From the NCBI RefSeq assembly GCF_963668215.1, contig NZ_OY764190.1, forward strand, positions 1,302,001 to 1,366,000: a stretch of 64,000 nucleotides of DNA, in the 5' to 3' direction. Origin of the DNA: an uncultured Desulfosarcina sp. (GTDB taxonomy: Bacteria > Desulfobacterota > Desulfobacteria > Desulfobacterales > Desulfosarcinaceae). This document shows, piece after piece, positions 46,598-55,100 of this stretch (its first letter is position 1; every line of letters begins with the position of its first letter). The position numbers were made by a program, and so were the translations under genes. The notes below the pieces were generated by a model. It was not told where the DNA came from. It was given only the letters and a program-made list of their open reading frames with translations, and made no database searches.

Positions 46598-46966
46598 TAA
46601 CAGCTCCTTATCCACCGGCAGCGCCTGCTCGGATTGTTTTACTGCTGAACGTTGGGTCAAATTTTAAAAATAAGGCTATCCGGCTCGATGACAAGCCCTG
46701 AAATCCGGACAGGACGCTATTTAAACAGAAAATGGCCGTTTACAAAAGGCCATTTTTTCTGAGCGAGAATATGTTCTAAATCTTACCTGTTCCGGAGCGC
46801 CGCCACCTTTCGACCTTGCCGATTTCACCTTGCACTTATACAAGAATGTGGTATAGAAATACGTTATATTTGTCGTGTTGCCGGCAACCGCCGATTCCAT
46901 TCTGGAAACGGCGTTTTTACGGCCGAATGTTATGCTCAATCTAACATATATGTCTGGTGAAACATT
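46598..46966. other. Divergent intergenic region between resB and fmdE-like genes
   Basis: About 370 bases. Contains a terminator-like hairpin (46729-46758) and an A+T-rich stretch around 46850 (CTTGCACTTATACAAGAATG, TATAGAAATACG) that could hold promoters. No gene or other RNA is recognised. Confidence 0.45.
46729..46758 (+). terminator. Terminator-like hairpin in the resB leader region
   Basis: AAAATGGCC pairs with GGCCATTTTTT around a ten-base loop, with the T run on the plus strand. No plus-strand gene ends before it, so it may instead be a leader hairpin of resB (minus) or stop antisense transcription. Confidence 0.45.
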
Positions 46967-47581
46967 ATGGATGATTTCAATACCCTTTTGCAAGGTTCGG
47001 CCAAGGCCCACGGGCACCTGTGCCCCGGCCAGGTGGTGGGCGTACGCATGGCCATGCTGGGCTGTCGGCTCATCGGCCTGGACAATCCCCGCGAGCTGCC
47101 CCAGATCAAAAAACTGATTGTCTATGTGGAGATCGACCGCTGCGCCACGGACGCCATCGCCTATGTCACCGGCGTCAAGCTGGGCCGACGGTCCCTGAAA
47201 TTCATCGACAACGGGATCATGGCCGCCACCTTCGTCAACCTGGAAACCGGCGTGGCCTTTCGGATTGTTTCCACCGAATCGTCCCGTGATCTGGCCCGTA
47301 AGTACGCTTCTTCAGGCTGCACCGACAAACGCCGGCAGCAGATCGAGGGCTACACCAACATGCCGGACGAGATTCTGTTCAGGGTGGCGCCGGTCCGTGT
47401 GGATGTGCCCATCCACGACATGCCGGGCCCGTCGCGGTTCAAAGTCCGCTGCGAAGCCTGCGGCGCCATGGTCCGGGACAAAAAGGAAGTTCTGCTAAAC
47501 GACCGGGTGCTCTGCCGGTCCTGCGCCTACGGACCCTTCTACCAGGAGTTGGAAAACGAAGAACGCCGGAAAATCGCCTGA
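46967..47581 (+). CDS. FmdE-family protein with C-terminal zinc ribbon
   Basis: 204 residues. N-terminal FmdE domain (formylmethanofuran dehydrogenase subunit E-like): AKAHGHLCPGQVVGVRMAM, EIDRCATDAIAYVTGVKLG. C-terminal zinc ribbon CEACGAMVRDK and VLCRSC. In sulfate reducers such proteins sit near molybdenum or tungsten enzymes and are thought to take part in cofactor handling or assembly. It is followed by a molybdopterin-binding-domain protein 34 bases on, supporting that link; the exact role is unknown. Confidence 0.86.
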   Translation: MDDFNTLLQGSAKAHGHLCPGQVVGVRMAMLGCRLIGLDNPRELPQIKKLIVYVEIDRCATDAIAYVTGVKLGRRSLKFIDNGIMAATFVNLETGVAFRIVSTESSRDLARKYASSGCTDKRRQQIEGYTNMPDEILFRVAPVRVDVPIHDMPGPSRFKVRCEACGAMVRDKKEVLLNDRVLCRSCAYGPFYQELENEERRKIA

Positions 47582-47615
47582 AACGCAATATTTGGACCGA
47601 TGGAAGGAAAGCTCC

Positions 47616-48680
47616 ATGTACAAATCCCAGGACGCCCCTCAAAATGGCGGCATGACCAAGATCAAAGTCGAAGAGGCTGTCGGCACGCGTCTGGCCCACG
47701 ATATCACCGAGATCCGCCCCGGCGAATTCAAAGGGCCCTCTTTTCGACGGGGGCATCAGGTTCAGGAACAGGATGTGTGCCGGCTCATGCGACTGGGCAA
47801 GCGCCACCTGTATGTTCTCGACTTGGAAGAAGGGCAGGTCCATGAAGACAATGCGGTGGTGGAGCTGGCGACGGCGCTGGCCGGCCCCGGGGTCAGCTTC
47901 GGCAACGATCCCAAGGAAGGCAAACTGCAGCTCACGGCGGCCTACGATGGCCTGCTGAAAATCAACACCCGGGCACTGGTGGACTTCAACATGATCCCCG
48001 AGGTCATGTGCGCCGCCATGCACAACAACGTACCGGTGAAACGGGGACAGATCGTGGCCGGCACCCGGGCCATCCCTCTGGTGATCGAACGCGAGGTCCT
48101 TGACCGGGCGGTGGCATTGGCCCGGCAGCAGGCCCCTATCTTCAGCGTTAAAACCTACTACCGCAAAAAAATCCGCCTGCTCATCACCGGCAACGAAGTC
48201 TACGACGGGCTGATCGAAGACCGCTTCGAGGCCATCGTCAAAAAGAAACTCACCGCCTTTGGCGCATCACTGATGGAAACCGTGATTCTGCCCGATGACC
48301 CCGAGCGCATCGCCCGGACCGTTCGCCGGTTTTCAGAGGCCGACACGGACATGATCGTTACCACCGGCGGCATGTCGGTGGACCCCGACGACGTGACCCG
48401 GCACGGAATCAAGCAGGCCGGTGTGGACACCCAGTATTATGGATCGGCGGTGCTGCCCGGCGCCATGTTCCTGTTGGCCTACATCGGGGACATGCCCGTC
48501 GTCGGCATCCCCGCCTGCGGCATCTACCACGAGACGACCATCTTCGACCTGGTGCTGCCGCGACTGCTGGCGGGCGAACGGCTCGACGACCGGGACCTGG
48601 CCCGTTTTGCCGTGGGAGGGTTGTGTCTGGACTGCCCGGTGTGCCGGTATCCTGCCTGTTCCATGGGCAAAGCCTGCTGA
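47616..48680 (+). CDS. Molybdopterin-binding (MoCF/MoaB-Mog) domain protein
   Basis: 354 residues. The N-terminal half (KVEEAVGTRLAHDITEIRPG; FRRGHQVQEQDV) resembles the MoeA-like lead region; a MoCF domain follows from about residue 195 (RLLITGNEVYDGLIEDRF, TDMIVTTGGMSVDPDD), able to bind molybdopterin. The C-terminal tail CLDCPVCRYPACSMGKAC adds a Cys cluster. ATG 47616 is behind AAGGAAA. Works with the preceding FmdE-like gene in a probable two-gene operon; converges on the Flx-like operon end with no gap. Confidence 0.87.
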   Translation: MYKSQDAPQNGGMTKIKVEEAVGTRLAHDITEIRPGEFKGPSFRRGHQVQEQDVCRLMRLGKRHLYVLDLEEGQVHEDNAVVELATALAGPGVSFGNDPKEGKLQLTAAYDGLLKINTRALVDFNMIPEVMCAAMHNNVPVKRGQIVAGTRAIPLVIEREVLDRAVALARQQAPIFSVKTYYRKKIRLLITGNEVYDGLIEDRFEAIVKKKLTAFGASLMETVILPDDPERIARTVRRFSEADTDMIVTTGGMSVDPDDVTRHGIKQAGVDTQYYGSAVLPGAMFLLAYIGDMPVVGIPACGIYHETTIFDLVLPRLLAGERLDDRDLARFAVGGLCLDCPVCRYPACSMGKAC

Positions 48681-49526
48681 TTAATATTCCCGTGGCGTGG
48701 CATTGATCTGATCCAGGGTGAAGACCGGTCCGTCCTTGCAGACCAGTTCCTTGCCGATGCCGCAGCGGCCGCACATCCCGAACCCGCACTTCATCCGGTT
48801 TTCCAGGCTCATGATGATGTGGTCGTGGGCATAGCCCAGTTTTTCCAGCACCGGCTGGGTGAATTTGATCATGATCGGCGGGCCGCACACGATGGCGTAG
48901 GTGTCGTCCCCGCCAGGGGGGGCTTTCTGCTCGGTGATCGGCGGCACGAACCCCACGTTGTATTTCCAGTCCGGATCGTCGGTGGCGTCCACGGTGATGT
49001 GCATGTTGATGTCGTCGCGCTTTTCCCACTCCACCAGTTCGTCCTTGTACAGCAGCATACCCGGAGATCTCGCCCCGTACACCACATCGATGTTGCCGAA
49101 CTTCGGCCGGTTGGCCGGATCCAGCATGTAGACGATGGACGAACGCAAGGTGGTGAAGGCGAACCCGCCGCCCACGATGAGGACGTTCTTGCCCTCTAAA
49201 AGTTCCCAGGGGTACCAGTTGCCCAGCGGCCCGCGCAGGCCCATGATGTCCCCGACCTTCATGTTGTGCAGATGGGTGGTGACCACCCCGGCGCGGTTGA
49301 CGGTGAACTTGACGAACCCTTTTTCCACCGGGGACGAGGCGATGCCGATGGGGATTTCACCCTTGCCGGGAATGGAGAGTTCGCCGAACTGGCCGGCCTT
49401 GTAAGCATACTTTTCTTCGTCGCCGTCGTTGAGAAAGACGAACTTGAAGGTCTTCAGGCTCTTGTCTTCGGCCTCGACCGTGATGTCGTCGATGCGGACC
49501 GGATAGGGTAAATATGGATTTTGCAT
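48681..49526 (-). CDS. FAD/NAD(P)-binding oxidoreductase subunit (FlxA/HydG-gamma like)
   Basis: 281 residues of the ferredoxin-NADP reductase type found in sulfhydrogenase gamma and FlxA. FAD site GIASSPVEKGF; NAD site LIVGGGFAFTTLRS; C-terminal [2Fe-2S]-type cysteines CGFGMCGRCGIGKELVC. It should pass electrons between NAD(P)H and the iron-sulfur subunits of the complex encoded by the genes upstream in the operon. Last gene of the five-gene hdrA-fusion operon. AGGGAG precedes the ATG. Confidence 0.9.
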   Translation of the reverse strand: MQNPYLPYPVRIDDITVEAEDKSLKTFKFVFLNDGDEEKYAYKAGQFGELSIPGKGEIPIGIASSPVEKGFVKFTVNRAGVVTTHLHNMKVGDIMGLRGPLGNWYPWELLEGKNVLIVGGGFAFTTLRSSIVYMLDPANRPKFGNIDVVYGARSPGMLLYKDELVEWEKRDDINMHITVDATDDPDWKYNVGFVPPITEQKAPPGGDDTYAIVCGPPIMIKFTQPVLEKLGYAHDHIIMSLENRMKCGFGMCGRCGIGKELVCKDGPVFTLDQINATPREY

Positions 49527-49676
49527 TGTTTATCTCCCTGCATGGGATTCAAGTCGTATCTTCGGAGTCAATCGGGTTCAGGAAAAGGTTCCCGGCAAGG
49601 CCAGAGAAAGGACGCTGTATCGGTTATACCGCGACGACCGATAACGCCGCCGGGGGCCTTTTCCTGGAGACGATCC

Positions 49677-50741
49677 CTAACTCTGCGTAACGCAGGCGTC
49701 GGCCGGCGCAAAACTGTTCATCTTTTCGCATACCCGGCGGATGTCGATATTGACCGGGCACTGGCGCACGCACCGGCCGCAGCCCACGCACATGACGCCG
49801 GCCTGATACTTGTCCACGAAGTACTTGAGCTTGTGCATGAACCGCTGGCGCACACGCTGGGTCTTGGTGTCCCGCGGGTTGTGACCGGTGGTATGCACGG
49901 TGAAGATCGGGAACATGCAGCTGTCCCAGTTCTTCGTGCGCACGCCCGATTGGCCGTGCACCTCGTCCTGGATGTCGAAGCACCAGCAGGTGGGGCAGGC
50001 GAAGGTACAGGTCCCGCAGTTCAGGCAGGCAAAGGCCAGATCGTCCCAGAACGGCGCCCCGTGCAGGGCCAGAAGGTCGGTATCGGCCAGCTTGTCGGTC
50101 GGCACCGAGGAGACGATGCGCTCTTCGGCGGCCTGCTTGGCCGCCATGAAGGCGTCCGCCGCCTCGGGCGCGGCCCGGTTCCAGCCGGCCGCCTCGGCAA
50201 AGGCCTGGCCTTTTTCGGTGAATATCTTGGCCAGGTAGCCGCCGTCGTGGGCCGCCACGAGAATGTCCAGGCCCTCTGCGTTATACGGCCCGCAGCCGGT
50301 GCTGGTACAAAAGCAGGTGGACAGCGGCGCGTCGCAGGCCATGCCGATGAAGGTGGTCGCCTCATAGGCCCGCAGCCAGTAGGGGTCCTTGACGTCCGGG
50401 GCGTCGAAGTTCAGCTTAACCAGCTGAACGGCCTTGGCGTCGCAGGGCCGGATGCCCACCACGGCCCTGGGCGAGTAGTCCTTGGCCGCCTCTTTCATGA
50501 TGTGGTGGTCGTCCCGGCTTTCGTCCAGGGAGTATTCGAGCATCACCTCGGACTGGGGAAACAACAACTCTTTGGGCGACAGGCGGGTGTTGACCATGTC
50601 CAGATCCGGGGCCTGCCCTTTATCCAAAGCCTTGAACTGGTGGCAGTCCTTTTCCCTGACCGGCCCGAACAGCCGGTAGCGATCCGCCGCGGCCGCCAAT
50701 CCGTCGGTCCAGTTCTGTTTGTCAATCGTAAGCAGCGTCAT
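49677..50741 (-). CDS. 4Fe-4S dicluster subunit (FlxB-type/sulfhydrogenase beta-like)
   Basis: 354 residues. Unknown-fold N-terminal part with VVGIRPCDAKAVQL and GMACDAPLSTCFCTSTGCGP, then two ferredoxin cluster motifs CLNCGTCTFACPTCWC and CVGCGRCVRQCP. This is the HyhB/AsrA-like protein that links the FAD/NAD subunit to the others. AAGGGG precedes the ATG. Fourth gene of the operon, 150 bases before the FAD/NAD gene. Membership in a FlxABCD-like complex is inferred from order and domains. Confidence 0.88.
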   Translation of the reverse strand: MTLLTIDKQNWTDGLAAAADRYRLFGPVREKDCHQFKALDKGQAPDLDMVNTRLSPKELLFPQSEVMLEYSLDESRDDHHIMKEAAKDYSPRAVVGIRPCDAKAVQLVKLNFDAPDVKDPYWLRAYEATTFIGMACDAPLSTCFCTSTGCGPYNAEGLDILVAAHDGGYLAKIFTEKGQAFAEAAGWNRAAPEAADAFMAAKQAAEERIVSSVPTDKLADTDLLALHGAPFWDDLAFACLNCGTCTFACPTCWCFDIQDEVHGQSGVRTKNWDSCMFPIFTVHTTGHNPRDTKTQRVRQRFMHKLKYFVDKYQAGVMCVGCGRCVRQCPVNIDIRRVCEKMNSFAPADACVTQS

Positions 50742-50752
50742 AACGGTACCCC

Positions 50753-51700
50753 TTATTTGATAAAGGCTTGCGGATCATTGGTCTGGTAAACATCCAGGGC
50801 CGGGCGGCTTTCCAGGGAGAGCCCGGCTTCCCAGCCGAACTGCTCCTGGCAGTCCTTTTCCAGTTTGCGGGTCAACAGCCGCATGTCGATGCCCACCGGG
50901 CAGGCCCGCTGGCAGGCCCCGCAGTCGGTGCAGCGGCCGGCGCAGTGATAGGCCCGCAGAAAATGGAAAGTACGCACGTCGATGGGATCCTGGCCCTTGC
51001 CCACCCACTGGGGCTTGGACTCGTCCACGAAACAGGTGGGACAGTAGCACAACGGACAGGCATTGCGGCAGGCGTAGCAGCGAATGCACGGGGACAACAG
51101 GTCCTCGAAGAACTGCCACTTGTCCGCGGCGTCCATCTCCTCGATCTTGCGGATGTCCGCGTAGCGGTCGATGTCCTTTTGCTCTTCGACCGGATCGGCC
51201 ACCATTTCGTCAGAGATCACCGGGTTGCGGTGGATGCACAACGCGCAGTTGTTCTGCAGCACCTCGGCCTTGTCGAAAAGGCTCTCGGCGGCCGCGGTCT
51301 TGACCTTGACCGTGGTGTCGGTCTCTGAGACCTCCAGGATCTCGCCCTCCACCAGGGAAGCGATCCTGCGCCTGTCGATCATGCCCGTGCAGGGAACGCC
51401 GATAATGTGCAGCTGATCGCGGCCGATCTTGTTCTCGACGATATGATTGACGATGTTGCGCGAATCGCAGCCCTTGGCGAAGACCGCGATCTTCTCCTTG
51501 CGGTTGGTCAGGTAGTTCGCCAGGTTGATGCCGCAGTTGCTGTCCCAGACCAGGCAGGAAACGTCCTCCGCCCGGGTCACGAAGCACGGCTCGTTCATCA
51601 TCGGCATCGTCCCTTTGCGAAATCCGATGACCATCTCCACACTGCACTCGCTGAGAAGGCGGCCGGCAATCTCCCTCATCTTTTCAGTGTATCCTAACAT
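50753..51700 (-). CDS. Iron-sulfur subunit with 4Fe-4S dicluster (FlxC-like)
   Basis: 315 residues. N-terminal region akin to F420 hydrogenase/dehydrogenase beta proteins (FAKGCDSRNIVNHIVENKIG; GVPCTGMIDRRRI; NNCALCIHRNP), then CIRCYACRNACPLCYCPTC and CTDCGACQRACPVG, giving multiple clusters. It belongs to the Flx-like electron transfer module. Begins one base after the mvhD stop, so tightly coupled. Confidence 0.88.
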   Translation of the reverse strand: MLGYTEKMREIAGRLLSECSVEMVIGFRKGTMPMMNEPCFVTRAEDVSCLVWDSNCGINLANYLTNRKEKIAVFAKGCDSRNIVNHIVENKIGRDQLHIIGVPCTGMIDRRRIASLVEGEILEVSETDTTVKVKTAAAESLFDKAEVLQNNCALCIHRNPVISDEMVADPVEEQKDIDRYADIRKIEEMDAADKWQFFEDLLSPCIRCYACRNACPLCYCPTCFVDESKPQWVGKGQDPIDVRTFHFLRAYHCAGRCTDCGACQRACPVGIDMRLLTRKLEKDCQEQFGWEAGLSLESRPALDVYQTNDPQAFIK

Positions 51701-51701
51701 G

Positions 51702-52133
51702 TTACGCTACCTTCGCCTGTGGTTTGATAAATCGGGTGTTCGGGCCCAGGGCCTTGACCGCGTCGATCACCTCGGTAATGACTTCGATGTACTTCGAGGC
51801 TTCGGCCGACGATATCCATGAGAAGTGCAGCCGCCCGGGTTCCAGGCCCATATACTCCAGCTGGTTCTTCAAAAGGGTGAACCGGCGCCGGGCGTACAAA
51901 TTTCCTTCGATGTAGTGGCAGTCTCCGGGATGGCAACCGGATACCCAAACCCCGTCAGCGCCGTTCATGAATGCGGCCAGAATGAATTTGGGGCTGACGC
52001 GGCCCGAGCATGGCACCCGGATCACCCGCGTGTTGGGGGGATGCTGGAAGCGGCTCACACCGGCCAGGTCGGCGGCGCCATAAGTGCACCAGTTACAGAA
52101 AAAACTCACGATTTTGGGTTCCCAATCACTCAT
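51702..52133 (-). CDS. mvhD: MvhD/FlxD-type iron-sulfur protein
   Basis: 143 residues of the methyl-viologen-reducing hydrogenase delta subunit family. Cysteine pattern: FFCNWCTYGAADLAG, VPCSGRVSPKF and SGCHPGDCHY. It mediates electron entry into HdrA from a hydrogenase or Flx module. GGAGG is six bases before the ATG. Placed directly after the HdrA-type fusion gene, as usual for this partnership. Confidence 0.93.
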   Translation of the reverse strand: MSDWEPKIVSFFCNWCTYGAADLAGVSRFQHPPNTRVIRVPCSGRVSPKFILAAFMNGADGVWVSGCHPGDCHYIEGNLYARRRFTLLKNQLEYMGLEPGRLHFSWISSAEASKYIEVITEVIDAVKALGPNTRFIKPQAKVA

Positions 52134-52151
52134 ATCGTTCCTCCCCTAAAT

Positions 52152-55100
52152 TCATACTGCTGCATTAATCTCAAAAATTTGGGCAAAAATCTGGTCATTG
52201 TCGAAGCCCTTCAAATGAATGGCCCCGGACCGGCAAGCGGCCACGCACAGGCCGCAGCCCTTGCAAAGCACGGGATTGATCTGGGCCTTGCCCGCATGCA
52301 TGCGGGCGTCGGCATCGATAAACGAGGGCGCCGAATACGGGCAGATGGATACGCACACCCCGCAGGCGCTGCACAGCATCGGATCGGTCTTGGCCACCTG
52401 GCCGCTGGTATTGATGGTTTTTTGGGCCAGCAGGGTCGTGGCCCGTGAAGCCGCGGCCTTGCCCTGGGCAATGGCCTCGTCAATGGGCTTGGGATAGTGG
52501 GCCAGCCCGCAGAGGAATACGCCGTCGGTGGCGAAATCCGAGGGCCCCAGTTTGGCGTGCTTCTCCACGAAAAAGCCGTCGTCGTTGACCGGAATCTTGA
52601 AAAACTGGGCCAGGGCTTCGTTGTTGGGGGGAACGATGGCCGTGGCCAGGGTCAACAGGTCGGTTTCGATTTCAATGGGACGGCCGAGTACGTGGTCCCT
52701 TACCGTCACGCTGACCGTATCTCCATCCACGTTGACGACCGGCTTGTCATCCACCTGATAGCGTATAAAAATAATCCCCTTCTCACGCGCTTCCTTGTAC
52801 AAGTACTCCCGCTCGCCGTAGGTGCGGATGTCGCGGTAGAGGATAAACACGTCCATGTCGGGATTGCGCTCTTTGAGTTGCAGGGCATTGTCGATGGAAT
52901 GGGTGCAGCAGACCCGGCTGCAGTAGGGCCGCTCCGTCTCCCGCGATCCCACGCACTGGATGAAAACCGCCGTTCCCATGGCATCGAGAGCCGGATCTTT
53001 CTCGATGAACCGGCGATCCAGTTCCAGGCTGGTGAGAATTTTAGGGCTGCTGCCGTAAGCGTATTCGCTGGGAACCAGGGCCTGTGCGCCGGTGGCGATG
53101 ACGGTGACCCCGTGATCGACAGTGGTCTGGGCGTCTCCGGCCGTCAAAGTAGAAACGAAGCTGCCGACAAAGCCGTCCACCTTGTTCAGGGTCGAATCGT
53201 AATGCACACGAATATTATTGTTCTGCTCCACGTCGGCCACCATCTGGCGCAGCCGGGCGCCGATGTCTTCTCCGTCGGCGGTGCGGAAGAGATTCAGGGC
53301 CTGTCCGCCGAGCCGGTCGGCTTGCTCCACGAGATGGGTTTCATAGCCCTGGTTGGCCAGGCTTAAAGCCGCAGCCATACCGGAAATGCCGCCGCCGATG
53401 ACCATGGCCGACTGTCCGATGGTCAACTCGGCCTCTTCCAGCGGTTCCATCAGGGCCACCTTGGCAATGGCCATGCGCACCAGATCGTTGGCCTTGGCCG
53501 TGGCCAGGTCCGGATTGTTGCGATGCACCCAGGAGTCGTGGTTGCGGATGTTGACGAACTCGAACAGGTATTTGTTGAGCCCCGCGTTGATCAGGGTTTC
53601 CTGGAACAGCGGCTCATGGGTTTTAGGGGTGCAGGCGGCCACCACGACCCGGTTGAGTTTCTTCTCGGCGATGATTTCGGTCATGATGTCCTGGGTGTCC
53701 TGGGAGCAGGTGTACAGGTTGTCGGCCACGTATTCCACGTAGGGCAGCGTGGCCGCGTAGTCCCGAACCGCAGGCACATCCACGATGCCGCCGATGTTGA
53801 TGCCGCAGTGGCAGACGAAGACGCCCACCCGCGGCCGCTCGCCGGACACGTTGATCTGGGGAACCGTTTCTTTGGTTTTGGTAAGGGTGAACTTGGCGTC
53901 GCTGAGCAGTTCTCCCGCCGCCACCGCCGCGGCGCTGGCGTCGACCACCGACTGGGGAATGTCGCGCGGCCCCTGGAAAGCGCCGCAGACAAAGACGCCG
54001 GGTCTCGATGTGGCCACCGGCGAGAAGCTGGAGGTGGCGCAGAATTTTCCGGGCGTGAGTGAGATGTCGAGCCGTTCGGCCAGATCGACCAGGTCCCGGG
54101 ATATTTCCAGTCCCACCGAGAGGATCAACATGTCGAACTGCTCTTGAGCAATTTGTCCGTCATCAAGCACGTAGCGCACCAGGACATCCTGCGTTCCCGG
54201 CACGGTGTCCACGGTGTGCACCCGGCTGCGGACGAAGCGGATGCCGTGCTTCCCTTTGGCGTCGTTGTAGGCCCGCTCGAAATCCTTGCCGTGGGTGCGC
54301 ATGTCCATGTAGAAAATGGCGCAGTCCAGGGGCTGGGCCGAGTGCTCCTTGGCGATGACAGCCTCCTTGATGGCGTACATGCAGCAGACCGACGAGCAGT
54401 AGGCGTTGTCGCAGCGGTTCTGGTCCCGCGATCCCACGCATTGCAGCCAGGCGATCTTCTTGGGCTCCTTGTGGTCGGACAGGCGCACCAGATGGCCGGT
54501 GGTGGGACCGGAGGCACCCAGAATACGCTCGAACTCGATGGAAGTCATCACGTTGGGGTTTTTGTCGTAGCCGTAGAAATCAAGCCCGGACGGATTATAG
54601 GGCGTGAAACCAGGGGAGAGAATCACAGAACCCACATCCAGGGCGATTTTGCGATCCTGCATCCGGTGGGTTTCCAGGGTGACGGCCCCGGCCCCGCAGG
54701 CTTCCACGCACTGGTAGCATTCGCAGCAGTAGCCGCAGTTCAGGCAGCGCTGGGCTTCGGCCTTGCCGGCCTCCTCGTCCAGGCCCAGCTCCACTTCGTT
54801 AAAGTTGCCTTTGCGGGCTTCGGGTTCAAGCTCCCGGACCTTGGCGCGGGCCTTGGCCGGTTCGCCCTCGGGCACCGGACGGTAGACCGGATCTTCCCGC
54901 TCGATGGGTTCGCGGCCCGCGGCCATGTCGGCCCCGTCCAGGTAGCGCGCGATGGATTCGGCCGCCTCCTTGCCCGCGGCAATGGCTCCGATGGCCACCC
55001 AGGGACCGGTCTGCAGATCGCCGCCGGCAAACACGCCTTCGCGGCCGGTGGCGTAAGTGATGGGATCCACTTCGGTGGTGCTCCAGCGGGTGAACTCCAG

